This document shows positions 1-8,020 of a stretch of 64,000 bases of DNA, one piece after another (the first letter of the stretch is position 1; each line of letters begins with the position of its first letter). The position numbers and the translations under genes are program-made. The stretch is from assembly GCF_001650345.1 (NCBI RefSeq), contig NZ_LVHF01000012.1, positions 682,001 to 746,000 of the forward strand. Direction: 5' to 3'. The notes beneath the pieces are model-generated. The model ran no database searches. It was not told the DNA's origin and saw nothing but the letters and a program-made list of their open reading frames with translations. The stretch is from Photobacterium jeanii. GTDB lineage: Bacteria > Pseudomonadota > Gammaproteobacteria > Enterobacterales > Vibrionaceae.

Positions 1-366
1 GCTCTCTTTGGGAATAAATGAGAGAGGAAACTGTAAGTTGCGGAAGTCTATTAAAGGTTTTACTTCTGGTTTCTTTGTTGGAGCAACCTCTTGTTTCACC
101 TTCTCTCGAAGAACACGCATTGTTCGACCATTAGGATCAAATCGACCATCAGGTCTCACCATTCCTACAACTTTCTTTTGGAAAACTTTCATTGCGGCAA
201 CAGTCTTAGACTTTTCAGGGTTTCGCCCTAAAGAGCGATCAACTCTTAAAGGCTTTGTAGGCGAAATAAGATTGATAACCTGATTTAAAGCCGTTTGAAC
301 AACTTCAACATCTATATAATTATTTTCTCCACCAATCCCAACCGAGCTTCCAATTTTAACATTCAT
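1..366 (-). CDS. peptidoglycan-binding-like protein, N-terminal part (cut by window edge)
   Basis: The open frame reads in from an ATG at 366 on the minus strand and is still open at base 1, so 122 residues of a longer protein are visible. The first 85 or so residues start MNVKIGSSVGIGGENNY and continue with a VxxVQxxLN helix, then KTVAAMKVFQKKVVGM and VRPDGRFDPNGRTMRVL. This layout (SVGxGG, VQ.LN, AI..FQ, G..RPDGR.DP.G.T...L) is the peptidoglycan-binding-like domain often placed ahead of muramidase or other lytic domains in secreted effectors. Residues 90-122 look like a linker. The catalytic part lies outside the window, so its function is open. The ribosome site is weak (GGTGT). A Type VI effector is possible but not shown. 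Confidence 0.6.
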   Translation of the reverse strand, partial: MNVKIGSSVGIGGENNYIDVEVVQTALNQVINLISPTKPLRVDRSLGRNPEKSKTVAAMKVFQKKVVGMVRPDGRFDPNGRTMRVLREKVKQEVAPTKKPEVKPLIDFRNLQFPLSFIPKES

Positions 367-517
367 AGCTATACACCAATAATAAAAACTACCTGTTAAA
401 ATAAATCTGCGTTACTAGCAATAAACCACCTATTACTTTCTGCCTAGATACAGTTCAAAGATTTTCAATTGCCATAATGAAACTTGCTTACATTTTGTAA
501 GCTATATCTTGCCGCTT

Positions 518-1021
518 CTAAGCACTCACTTTATCTACCGATTTTGCTTTCTTTTCATCGTTAAGTTTTCGAGTGCGGCTGCCCACTTTTTCAAAACTCC
601 ACATGACGAAATATTGAACGGCAAACATAAAAGCAGAAAAAATAATCGCCACACCAGCAATCAATACCACTTCAGCACTTAGCGTAATACTTTCCCCCAT
701 CATAGCCATCACAAAGATCACTAATAGCAAGGTCAGCATTAGGCTTATAAAAAAGCTCAACCCAATCGCTTTCAAACGCGTAATTGATTGCATCAGTGCA
801 CCTTTTTGGTAACCACAAAAATAGCCCACAATCATGGTAGGTAATAGGGTTGCTAAAATACCCAATGAACTTGGTTCTGAATCAGTATTTTCGAATATCA
901 GCCCTTCTACAATCCCAAGCAGAAAGCCAAATAAGAGAGATACCCCAAACAAGGATAAGCCAACCTTTACCCAACTTGGTTCAAAGAAATCCCCTTTCAG
1001 TTCTGATTCAAATTCATACAT
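518..1021 (-). CDS. small integral membrane protein, resembles the ABZJ_00895 family
   Basis: This is a 167-residue protein with four predicted membrane helices: around residues 17-40 (LSLFGVSLLFGFLLGIVEGL), 55-72, 83-108 and 117-140, then a basic cytoplasmic tail ending KKAKSVDKVSA. I chose the ATG at 1021 because AAGGA lies 8 bases upstream; an in-frame ATG at 1042 would add seven residues but has no such site. Size and helix pattern resemble the uncharacterised ABZJ_00895 family; this is a recollection and not a search result. It reads towards the edge gene below it, 151 bases away, and might share a transcript with it. No function is known. Confidence 0.6.
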   Translation of the reverse strand: MYEFESELKGDFFEPSWVKVGLSLFGVSLLFGFLLGIVEGLIFENTDSEPSSLGILATLLPTMIVGYFCGYQKGALMQSITRLKAIGLSFFISLMLTLLLVIFVMAMMGESITLSAEVVLIAGVAIIFSAFMFAVQYFVMWSFEKVGSRTRKLNDEKKAKSVDKVSA

Positions 1022-1352
1022 TTTGTTTTTCCTTCCCATCAATAAAGCAGAAAACCAACAGCGAGCAACCAGTTAGTACCAACATAAACAGGTGCTATTA
1101 AACCAATTGGATATTGATGGCGCTAACTGATTTTTGCCAACTCACTCCGAAGAACAAAACATAATATTTCAGTCACTTACATTGATAAGATCAAGCTAAG
1201 CTGCAGTGAAATAATTTCTCTCTGCCATAATGTTTGGCTTCATAATAGCCAAATGCATACTATGCATAGCTATTGTGAGTTTTATTCATTTGTCTCATAA
1301 CTTCGGTTTCATTAGACTCCGCAGCTCGCAAAATTTAGCGTATGAGGCATTG
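1022..1352. other. intergenic region with a long palindrome
   Basis: This gap lies between the divergent membrane-protein gene and the small ORF/MFS pair. The only clear element is a nested palindrome at 1244-1274 (separate entry). An open frame continues upstream from the small ORF to an ATG at 1230, but that stretch has no ribosome site and contains the palindrome, so I treat it as non-coding. Confidence 0.5.
1244..1274. promoter_or_regulatory. nested palindrome, possible operator for the MFS gene
   Basis: The inner arms ATGCATA and TATGCAT (1253-1259 and 1261-1267) flank a single C and match perfectly. The outer arms AATAGC (1244-1249) and GCTATT (1269-1274) match perfectly too. Such symmetry upstream of a transporter suggests a dimeric repressor site; no regulator gene lies next to it. 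Confidence 0.45.
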
Positions 1353-1520
1353 ATGTTTTCACAATCACTTTTTGCGCAGTTAACACGAATGATGTTGCTG
1401 CTCATCGTAACTCTTATTGGCGTTCATCACTGTCAACCTTTGCTCGATGCACTGGCACAACATGCTGTTCATGCTGGCTGTCATCAATCAAATTCGGATT
1501 CACATTCAGAGCATCACTAA
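1353..1520 (+). CDS. tiny His-rich single-helix protein, coupled to the MFS gene
   Basis: This is a 55-residue ORF with GAGG five bases before its ATG. It has one hydrophobic segment (MMLLLIVTLIGV, residues 13-24) followed by a Cys/His-rich tail: HHC at 25-27, GCH at 42-44 and a terminal HSEHH. Its TAA shares a base with the ATG of the MFS gene (TAATG), a layout typical of translational coupling, and the MFS gene has only a weak ribosome site of its own. It may be a metal-binding accessory peptide or a leader ORF. I do not recognise a family. A longer version from 1230 is possible but less likely. Confidence 0.45.
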   Translation: MFSQSLFAQLTRMMLLLIVTLIGVHHCQPLLDALAQHAVHAGCHQSNSDSHSEHH

Positions 1521-2725
1521 TGAGTATTTTTCGTTTTCCACTTTTAGTATGGATGGGTATAGGGACATTAATTTTCAGCCTTGGGATCAGGCAATCTTTC
1601 GGTATCTTCATGATGCCAATTTCAGACACATTCCAAACCGGTCGTGAGTTCTTTAGCTTTGCTATCGCATTACAAAACTTGCTGTTTGGTGTGTTTCAGC
1701 CTTTTGTGGGTATGGCTGCAGACCGTTGGGGCGCACGTCGTGTGATCACTTTAGGCGCCATCGCTTACGGCTTAGGTTTATACCTAACTTCTCTAGCGAC
1801 TGAGCCTAGTGTGCTTTACGTAACCATTGGTATGTTGGTGGGATTAGGCTTAAGCGCGACCAGCTACGTTATTGTATTAGGCGCTATCGCTAAAGTCGTA
1901 CCAACTGAGCACACAGCAAAAGCTTTCGGCCTTACAACGGCTGCGGGCTCTTTCGGTATGTTTGCTGTTATTCCTGGTGCCCAAGCATTACTTACTGCTT
2001 TCGACTGGCAAACCGCTTTGCAGTGGTTCGCAGCAGCTTGCTGTTTGATGATTGCTTTTGCCAGCTTTATGAAAGTAAAACCAAGTAACCAACAAGTGGC
2101 TTCGGATGATACACAAACATTAAAAGAAGCCCTTAAAGAAGCTTTCAGCCACAAAGGCTACTGGTTGATCCATGCTGGCTTCTTCGTGTGTGGTTTCCAC
2201 GTTATGTTTATTGCAACGCACTTACCAAGTTATCTCGCAGATAAGGGCTTACCTGGGAATACGGCGGCAATGGCCTTGGCTTACGTTGGTATCTTTAACA
2301 TCTTCGGCTCTTACTTCTGGGGCTTGATGGGCGACCGTTTTGATAAGCGTTATGTAATGACGGCGCTGTACCTTATTCGTACTGTCGTTATCGCGGCGTT
2401 CGTAACCTTACCTGTAACAGAAAGCACAGCCGCAATCTTTGGTGGTGCTATTGGTTTTTGTTGGCTAGGTACTGTTCCGCTTACATCTGGCTTGGTTCGT
2501 CAAATTTTCGGGGCTCGCTACCTATCGACTTTATATGGATTGGTATTCTTTACTCACCAAGTAGGCAGTTTCTTAGGTGCTTGGGCCGGTGGTCGTATCT
2601 ACGACTTCTACGGTTCATACGAACCAATTTGGTGGTCAACCGTGGTACTTGCTTTCTGCGCGGCACTGCTTCATTTACCGATCAATTGTAAGCCTGTTGC
2701 TCGCCTACAAGCGGCAACTGCATAA
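1520..2725 (+). CDS. MFS transporter of the monocarboxylate/oxalate-formate type
   Basis: This 401-residue protein has twelve predicted membrane helices. It starts with WMGIGTLIFSLGIRQSFGIF in helix 1, and the loop between helices 2 and 3 carries the MFS motif in the form GMAADRWGARRV (about residues 66-77), repeated in the second half as GLMGDRFDKRYV. The family (OFA/MCT-like) moves small organic anions by proton or anion exchange across the inner membrane; the substrate here cannot be read from sequence. Its start overlaps the stop of the preceding small ORF, and a terminator follows at 2771. A palindrome at 1244 may control both. Confidence 0.8.
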   Translation: MSIFRFPLLVWMGIGTLIFSLGIRQSFGIFMMPISDTFQTGREFFSFAIALQNLLFGVFQPFVGMAADRWGARRVITLGAIAYGLGLYLTSLATEPSVLYVTIGMLVGLGLSATSYVIVLGAIAKVVPTEHTAKAFGLTTAAGSFGMFAVIPGAQALLTAFDWQTALQWFAAACCLMIAFASFMKVKPSNQQVASDDTQTLKEALKEAFSHKGYWLIHAGFFVCGFHVMFIATHLPSYLADKGLPGNTAAMALAYVGIFNIFGSYFWGLMGDRFDKRYVMTALYLIRTVVIAAFVTLPVTESTAAIFGGAIGFCWLGTVPLTSGLVRQIFGARYLSTLYGLVFFTHQVGSFLGAWAGGRIYDFYGSYEPIWWSTVVLAFCAALLHLPINCKPVARLQAATA

Positions 2726-2770
2726 TATTCACCATCACGTTAAGCATTATTGACCTAACGTAAAAATACC

Positions 2771-2802
2771 AAGCCAGTAGCATATAAGCGCTGGCTTTTT
2801 TA
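2771..2802 (+). terminator. terminator after the MFS gene
   Basis: Arms AAGCCAG (2771-2777) and CTGGCTT (2791-2797) are followed by a T run. It ends the MFS transcript before the lysine riboswitch region. Confidence 0.7.
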
Positions 2803-2896
2803 TTACCCTTGCCAATAAAAGTGACAAATCCATAACCTAACTCAATCGTGACGATAAAAAATTTCATTTATCACCATGAATAAAGTGGATTATTAG

Positions 2897-2924
2897 ATGA
2901 CTAAATTATTCAACCATATATAAT
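2897..2924 (+). promoter_or_regulatory. probable promoter of the lysine riboswitch transcript
   Basis: A perfect -10 box TATAAT lies at 2919-2924, with a weak -35-like ATGACT at 2897-2902 (spacing 16). Initiation near 2931 would place the whole lysine aptamer in the leader, which supports the assignment. Confidence 0.5.
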
Positions 2925-2965
2925 ACTATCCCTGTAGCGGTTCATTACAACAATGAGCCCTGCCA

Positions 2966-3145
2966 ACCCTAAAGTAGAGGCGCGCTGCCTAAAAGTATCC
3001 GAGCGGAGGGTGATTCCGATGATGCCGGGGAAAGGAGTCAGCGCCGAAGTGACTGTTGCTATCAATCTCAGTCGCTGGGTCTGTGTCGAATAGGTACAGA
3101 ACTGCCATAGATTATTACTATGGAGCGCTACCTGAAGGGGTAACA
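2966..3145 (+). ncRNA. lysine riboswitch (L box) aptamer
   Basis: The leader carries the conserved L-box blocks in order: AGTAGAGGCGCG near 2973, AAGTA at 2993, CGGAGG near 3004, GGGGAAAGGAGTCAGCGCCGAAG from about 3028, a CTGGGTCTGTG stretch near 3075, and the closing GGAGCGCTACCTG from 3122. GTAG (2974-2977) pairs with CTAC (3128-3131) at the base of the aptamer. Riboswitches of this family bind L-lysine and lower expression of lysine synthesis or import genes. The gene downstream is an NhaC-type carrier, a known L-box target in Vibrionaceae and relatives. Confidence 0.9.
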
Positions 3146-3178
3146 AGTCATCGTTATCATGCTTTCTTAGTTACTCGT

Positions 3179-3230
3179 CCTTTTGGTAGATCTCCACCTT
3201 AAAGTTGTAGGTGAAACGAGATCATGAACC
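3179..3230 (+). promoter_or_regulatory. expression platform: Shine-Dalgarno-sequestering hairpin of the lysine riboswitch
   Basis: GATCTC+CACCT (3189-3199) pairs with AGGTG and GAGATC (3209-3213, 3218-3223), burying the AGGTG ribosome site and ending at the ATG at 3224. The stretch 3179-3189 can instead pair with 3128-3138, which includes the 3' strand of the aptamer base stem (one mismatch in 11 positions). This suggests control of translation initiation by mutually exclusive pairing. Confidence 0.65.
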
Positions 3231-4816
3231 TTGTTGATTTTTCGGACTCTTTGATGTCCGTTGTGCCCGCGATGATTGCGGTAATTCTTGCCGTAACTAC
3301 GCGACGTGTATTGCTCTCCCTTGGTACTGGTATTTTTGCTGGCGCATTAATGCTTAACCAATACTCCCCTCTTGAAGCACTTCATTACCTTACCAATAAA
3401 GTCATTGCAATTGTTTGGACCGACGGTGCCCTAAACGGTGACAACATGAACATGATTATTTTCATGTTACTGCTTGGTGCTTTAATTAGCCTGATGAGCG
3501 CATCTGGCGCAACCCAAGCGTTTGCTGATTGGGCGGCGGTACGTTGTAAAGATCGCCGCAGTGCTAAGTCTCTTACAGGCTTAATGGTATTTATCTTTTT
3601 CATCGACGACTTTTTCCATAGCCTGTCTGTTGGTGCGATCTGTCGCCCAGTTACTGACCGTTTCAAGATTTCACGCGCGAAACTAGCCTACTTACTCGAT
3701 TCAACCGCTGCACCTGTATGTGTACTAATGCCAATTTCTTCTTGGGGTGCTTACATTATCGCGCTGGTTGGCGGCATTATGGCAGCACACGGTCTAACTG
3801 ACCAAAGCCCTATTTCAGCCTTTGTTGAAATGATGCCAATGAACCTTTACGCCGTGTTTACGCTAGTTATGGTGCTAAGTGTTATCGCATTCCAACTGGA
3901 TATCGGTCCAATGCGTAAGCACGAAGCATGGGCGCTTGAAGGTAAACTATGGGACGAATCTCGTGGCAAGCCTGCTGGCTTAGATGTTGAAGTACCAGAA
4001 GATGCTAAAGGTGGCATGATCGACATGGTACTGCCTATTTTGACACTTACTGGCGCGACTGTTTTCTTCATGGTGCAATCTGGCGCTGCTGTACTAGCTG
4101 CTAAAGGTGAAGCATTTAGCATCATTGGTTCTTTTGAAAACACTAACGTGGGTTCATCGCTAGTTTACGGTGCAATCTGTAGCTTGGTGGTTTCTGTTGC
4201 CCTAGCGCTGCGTTTGAAAATGAGCGCAGGCACTTGGATTAAAGCTGCACCTCAAGGTATCTCTGCGATGATGCCAGCTATCGTGATCCTATTCTTTGCT
4301 TGGACTATCGGTGGCGTAGTACGTGACATGCAAACCGGTATCTACCTTGCGTCTATGTCTAACGGTAACCTTCCAGTAGAACTACTTCCTGCTCTTGTGT
4401 TTATCCTTTCTTGTGCGATGGCATTTGCGACAGGTACAAGCTGGGGTACGTTCGGTATCATGCTTCCACTTGCGGGCGATATTGCTGCGGCAAGTGACAT
4501 TGCTCTGCTACTACCTATGCTTTCTGCTGTACTGGCAGGCGCGGTATTTGGTGACCACAGCTCGCCAATCTCAAGCACAAGTATCCTTTCGGCAACAGGT
4601 GCAGGTTGTCACCACATGGACCACGTACTGACTCAGCTTCCTTACGCATGTTCAGTCGCGTTTGGTGCACTGTTAGGTTACCTAGCGATTGGCTACACGC
4701 AATCGACTTGGATGGGTGTTGCGGCAAGCGGTCTTTGGTTCCTTGCATTCTGCCTATTCGCAATGCGTAAAACACAATCTGTCCCTAACAAAGCTGCCGA
4801 ACCTGTGATGAACTAA
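3224..4816 (+). CDS. lysW: NhaC-family transporter, probable lysine importer
   Basis: This is a 530-residue inner-membrane protein with about eleven hydrophobic helices and NhaC-family features: FFIDDFFHSLSVGAICRPVTDR near residues 125-147, SWGAYI near 176, ATGTSWGTFGIMLPLAGDIA near 406, and GDHSSPISSTSILSATGAGC near 449. NhaC proteins are sodium-coupled exchangers or importers. The lysine riboswitch directly upstream points to lysine as substrate; comparative work on the L box named such NhaC-like genes lysW. The start is the ATG at 3224 at the foot of the sequestering hairpin. A strong terminator follows. The lysine assignment rests on the riboswitch, not on the protein sequence. Confidence 0.85.
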   Translation: MNLVDFSDSLMSVVPAMIAVILAVTTRRVLLSLGTGIFAGALMLNQYSPLEALHYLTNKVIAIVWTDGALNGDNMNMIIFMLLLGALISLMSASGATQAFADWAAVRCKDRRSAKSLTGLMVFIFFIDDFFHSLSVGAICRPVTDRFKISRAKLAYLLDSTAAPVCVLMPISSWGAYIIALVGGIMAAHGLTDQSPISAFVEMMPMNLYAVFTLVMVLSVIAFQLDIGPMRKHEAWALEGKLWDESRGKPAGLDVEVPEDAKGGMIDMVLPILTLTGATVFFMVQSGAAVLAAKGEAFSIIGSFENTNVGSSLVYGAICSLVVSVALALRLKMSAGTWIKAAPQGISAMMPAIVILFFAWTIGGVVRDMQTGIYLASMSNGNLPVELLPALVFILSCAMAFATGTSWGTFGIMLPLAGDIAAASDIALLLPMLSAVLAGAVFGDHSSPISSTSILSATGAGCHHMDHVLTQLPYACSVAFGALLGYLAIGYTQSTWMGVAASGLWFLAFCLFAMRKTQSVPNKAAEPVMN

Positions 4817-4859
4817 TCACACACAGCTGTTTATAACAAACACTGTTAGCAAAACGAAG

Positions 4860-4889
4860 GAGCAAAGCTGTAATGGCTTTGCTCTTTTA
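4860..4889 (+). terminator. terminator after lysW
   Basis: Perfect 9-bp arms GAGCAAAGC (4860-4868) and GCTTTGCTC (4876-4884) are followed by TTTTA. Confidence 0.8.
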
Positions 4890-4899
4890 CTATCTGCAG

Positions 4900-4910
4900 C
4901 CCCCCCCCCC
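4900..4910. repeat. homopolymeric C tract (11 C)
   Basis: Eleven consecutive C bases lie in the convergent gap between lysW and htpX. Nothing else is visible between the two terminators here. The tract is prone to length change in replication and sequencing. Confidence 0.9.
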
Positions 4911-5110
4911 TTTCCTTACCTCTCGTAGCAACATCATGTTCTCTATTCATTTTTGACTAACCAGAAAGTTATTACCCAAAAGCTTATTCTGCATTAACAC
5001 TCTTTGAATAAGTGACGGGTTAGCCTTAACTAACGTGTGAATGCTCTGTCGCTCAGCTCTATACCAATCTGGAAAATTAACTGGTCACGCTTAATCTAAA
5101 GGCACAAAAA

Positions 5111-5135
5111 AACCCGTTAGCAAAACTAACGGGTT
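5111..5135 (-). terminator. bidirectional terminator after htpX
   Basis: Perfect 10-bp arms AACCCGTTAG (5111-5120) and CTAACGGGTT (5126-5135) flank a 5-base loop, with A runs before and T bases after. It ends htpX on the minus strand. Confidence 0.75.
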
Positions 5136-5182
5136 TTCAGTATTACCAGCTATTAACTGAGTTCAGCTATCGGAACGATACC

Positions 5183-6061
5183 TTACAGGTGCTCACCACG
5201 GCGTAGCGCATCGATACGCTTCTCTAGCGGTGGGTGCGTCATGAATAGCTCAGAAAGCGTCTTCTTACCGTTGATACCGAAAGCCATCATTGAACCTTCA
5301 AGCTGAGGCTCGTGGCTCATCTTTAAACGCTCAAGCGCAGCAATCATCTTTTGCTTACCCACAAGGTGAGCAGAACCTGCATCGGCTTTAAACTCACGAT
5401 GACGGCTGTACCACATAGTTAGAATGCTTGCTAAGAAACCAAATAGGATTTCCATGATGCTCGATACAATGAAGTACGTCATGTAGCTGCCGCCTTCACC
5501 TTCTTCGTCATTATTGTTCACACCGCTGATCACACCAGCGACTAGGCGAGAAACAAAGATAACGAAAGTATTCACAACACCTTGCATCAAGGTCATGGTC
5601 ACCATATCGCCATTAGCAATGTGACTAACTTCGTGCGCCAGTACCGCTTCAGCTTCATCGCGCGTCATGCTGTGAAGCAAACCAGTTGATACTGCCACCA
5701 GCGAATCATCTCGCTTAGCACCAGTCGCAAAGGCATTAATGTCTGCTGATTCGTAAACCGCTACTGTTGGCATACCAATACCCGCTTGTTGTGCTTGGCG
5801 AGATACCGTTTCCATTAACCAGTGCTCAGTTTCGTTACGTGGGTGTTCAATCACCATGCCACCTACAGAACGAAGTGCCATCGACTTCGACATAAATAGC
5901 GAGAACAAAGAACCACCGAAACCAAATAAAGCAGCCATCACTAGCAGGCCAGAAAGACTGCCTGGTTGCATACCTGTTACAGCATAAATCACATTTAATA
6001 CGATACTGAATACAATCAGTACGGCAAAGTTAGTTGCCAAAAACAATGCAATTCGCTTCAT
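5183..6061 (-). CDS. htpX: membrane zinc metalloprotease HtpX
   Basis: The 292-residue length fits HtpX. Two N-terminal helices (residues 4-27 and 35-57) precede the cytoplasmic M48 protease domain. The zinc motif HEVSH is at residues 143-147 inside [14 protein letters not shown], and the third ligand glutamate sits in the later [13 protein letters not shown] block. HtpX degrades misfolded inner-membrane proteins together with FtsH. The end [15 protein letters not shown] is typical of the family. It is transcribed alone, with a terminator at 5111 and a long upstream gap; in related bacteria it responds to envelope or heat stress, but I cannot point to a specific promoter. Confidence 0.93.
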   Translation of the reverse strand: MKRIALFLATNFAVLIVFSIVLNVIYAVTGMQPGSLSGLLVMAALFGFGGSLFSLFMSKSMALRSVGGMVIEHPRNETEHWLMETVSRQAQQAGIGMPTVAVYESADINAFATGAKRDDSLVAVSTGLLHSMTRDEAEAVLAHEVSHIANGDMVTMTLMQGVVNTFVIFVSRLVAGVISGVNNNDEEGEGGSYMTYFIVSSIMEILFGFLASILTMWYSRHREFKADAGSAHLVGKQKMIAALERLKMSHEPQLEGSMMAFGINGKKTLSELFMTHPPLEKRIDALRRGEHL

Positions 6062-6693
6062 ATATTATCCATTCTCCAGTAAAAGAAGCTTTCAAGCTTT
6101 TCCGTCAAACTTTCGACCTGCGGGGAAATATGCAGGAAACTGAGATCACTCTCCACCTTAGTAATTTGCGTCGCGCTAACATTTGCCAGCAAAAAGATTT
6201 AACGCTAAAACTACTAATACGCAATCCAATTCTACCTTTAGGCTCTCTATACAAGCCTTGTTGTACCTAGTTTTTGACTCTTGTCTATATAGTATGGTCG
6301 AACTAAGTGATTACAAGTCAAAGTCGCAATTTGTTACTTTTTAGTTATCTTGATAACACATTCACATTAGCAAACCATATAGCCTATTGTATCTAAAGAG
6401 TTTTATATGCCACAACATTAATCCTTCATCTATTGATGAAACAATGAATAAAAGCTGAATAATGGCGAATTACTACGCTACATTCGATAAATCACTCGCA
6501 ATTCAGCCGCTATGTTAGCTAAGTCACAATTCTGATTTATCCCTCTTTGGGATAGTAATAAATTACAAACATACGACCTTAGTCGTATTGCGTCGCTATA
6601 CATTGTCGGCTATTGTCGAAACATACCTAATCGCGCATTATCAAACTTATTGAATATTCGCTGACGCAGGGAAAGATCTATCAAGGAGGAAAA
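6062..6693. other. intergenic region with three inverted repeats
   Basis: This 632-base gap separates htpX from the small ORF at 6694. It holds three short perfect inverted repeats: GTTATC/GATAAC (6344-6357), TTCATC/GATGAA (6425-6440) and ATACGAC/GTCGTAT (6571-6588). None has a T run. I see no convincing ORF; the frame at 6034-6270 overlaps the htpX start and looks like chance. Confidence 0.5.
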
Positions 6694-6852
6694 ATGGCAG
6701 ATCAAGAGAAATACCAAGTTGCAATTGATATCTTACGCTGTCACCTTGGCATGACAGCAGATGAAGCACATAAAGAGTTAGGTCTAGATTCTTCATCTTC
6801 AGAACCAATGACAAGCACGCAAGAAGCGCTCATTGGTCTCACTCAAGACTAA
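6694..6852 (+). CDS. small acidic hypothetical protein (52 aa)
   Basis: This short gene has an almost perfect ribosome site (AAGGAGG, four bases before the ATG) and a strong terminator 27 bases after its stop, so expression is likely. The product begins MADQEKYQVAIDILRCHLGM and continues with a TADEAHKELGL helix, then a Ser/Thr-rich tail ending LIGLTQD. It has no membrane segment and no signal peptide. One cysteine and one histidine lie close together in helix 1 (C16, H17). I do not recognise the family. Confidence 0.7.
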   Translation: MADQEKYQVAIDILRCHLGMTADEAHKELGLDSSSSEPMTSTQEALIGLTQD

Positions 6853-6878
6853 CTACTACCTATCGTTTATTTCCACAT

Positions 6879-6910
6879 CCCCTTGTGATACCTGTCACAA
6901 GGGGATTTTC
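6879..6910 (+). terminator. terminator after the 52-residue gene
   Basis: Perfect 10-bp arms CCCCTTGTGA (6879-6888) and TCACAAGGGG (6895-6904) are followed by ATTTTCTTT. Confidence 0.8.
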
Positions 6911-6997
6911 TTTGGCTATTCAGCCTAGTGAACTCGTTTTTCATACCCATTCTTTCAGTTACACTGTTTGGCAACATATAAAAACGATTTACATATC

Positions 6998-7600
6998 ATG
7001 CTATTAAACTCAGAAACGATAGACAGCCTAAAACGCGGCAATGCAATTCCTTTGACACCCGAGCTCACGATTAGCTTGATCAAAGCAGACGATCTTGCCG
7101 ACATCATCACTATGCTCGACAATCCAAAGGTGACAGAATTTCTTTTCTTCGCCCCCGCCCCTGTTGAGGTTTACCAAAGCTTTTTCCAGCCAATAATCGA
7201 TAATACAACCGAGGCTATCGCTCACAACGAATGGCCAAAAAACCCAACCTTGATCGTACGTAACCAACAAGGCGATTACATGGGTATGGGTGGCCTGTCT
7301 GCTGTGATGTTCTTACAAGGTAATGTTGAAATTGGTTATCAGCTTCCTGAACACGCGTGGGGCAAAGGCATTGCGACTGCCATTACTCGTTTACTCACAG
7401 AACTCGCATTTAAAGCGTTAGCGGTTCATAAAGTTAGTGCTGACTGTTACGCCAATAATATTGGCTCGTACCGCACCTTGGAAAACTGTGGTTTCACCCA
7501 AGAAGGGCGTCAGAAGGATTACTACAAACTTGAAAACGGTTTCGATGACCGCCTGTTTTACGGTATGACGGCGCAAGAGTTTGCCACTCTAACTGACTAA
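6998..7600 (+). CDS. GNAT-family N-acetyltransferase (RimJ/RimL type)
   Basis: The ATG at 6998 gives a 200-residue protein; an in-frame TTG at 6968 is a less likely start. The fold is that of RimJ/RimL-like acetyltransferases: LTISLIKADDLADIITML near the N-terminus, NVEIGYQLPEHAWGKGIATAITRLL in the middle with the acetyl-CoA-binding G-K-G-I-A motif, and VSADCYANNIGSYRTLENCGF plus EGRQKDYYKL near the end. These enzymes acetylate protein N-termini or small amines; the substrate cannot be told from sequence. It is probably monocistronic, following the terminator at 6879. Confidence 0.85.
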   Translation: MLLNSETIDSLKRGNAIPLTPELTISLIKADDLADIITMLDNPKVTEFLFFAPAPVEVYQSFFQPIIDNTTEAIAHNEWPKNPTLIVRNQQGDYMGMGGLSAVMFLQGNVEIGYQLPEHAWGKGIATAITRLLTELAFKALAVHKVSADCYANNIGSYRTLENCGFTQEGRQKDYYKLENGFDDRLFYGMTAQEFATLTD

Positions 7601-7670
7601 CTACTTCCTTATAACACCCACATCATATGCTTCTCAGGTCTCGCCCCAAGTGACAATCTGGGGCGAGTCA

Positions 7671-7856
7671 TTATTGCTTACGACTGTTCTTCTTCATTCC
7701 CTCCACCAAATCCTGCTGGTACGCTTGGTAGGAGTCGTAACCATATAAGCGCCAAGTGTCTGCTCCCTTTAACCCATAACGGATAGTCAATTCTGGTAAC
7801 CAGTGCTGGCGGTTGACGGCAATAAGCTGTTGTAGTTGTTGTATTAATCGGTTCAT
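7671..7856 (-). CDS. small hypothetical protein (61 aa)
   Basis: I chose the ATG at 7856 because GGAG lies seven bases before it; an in-frame GTG at 7880 would add eight residues. The product starts MNRLIQQLQQLIAVNRQHW and is followed by LPELTIRYGLKGADTWRLYG and a basic end KKNSRKQ. It appears soluble and helical, with a Gln-rich first helix and several Trp/Tyr residues. I do not recognise it. The overlapping frame on the same strand (7678-7899) has a low-complexity run and is less convincing. Confidence 0.55.
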   Translation of the reverse strand: MNRLIQQLQQLIAVNRQHWLPELTIRYGLKGADTWRLYGYDSYQAYQQDLVEGMKKNSRKQ

Positions 7857-8020
7857 TAAGGCTCTCCAATCTTGGTTCACCTTTAGTGTATTTTTTCAAT
7901 TAGATAGGATGAGTACCCTTCGCGCAACATGTAGTACTTTTCGCTCAAATAGACCATTTACGCACTCGTTTAGGTATAATTTCAATACCTAAGAGCCAAC
8001 CATAAGCAAACGACGTAAGT

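Noticed and set aside
1230..1352. N-terminal extension of the small ORF before the MFS gene
   Set aside because: It has no ribosome site at the 1230 ATG and runs through the nested palindrome; the start at 1353 has GAGG at the right distance.
7678..7899. 73-residue frame on the minus strand
   Set aside because: It overlaps the 61-residue gene and contains a poly-Thr run; its start lacks a good ribosome site.
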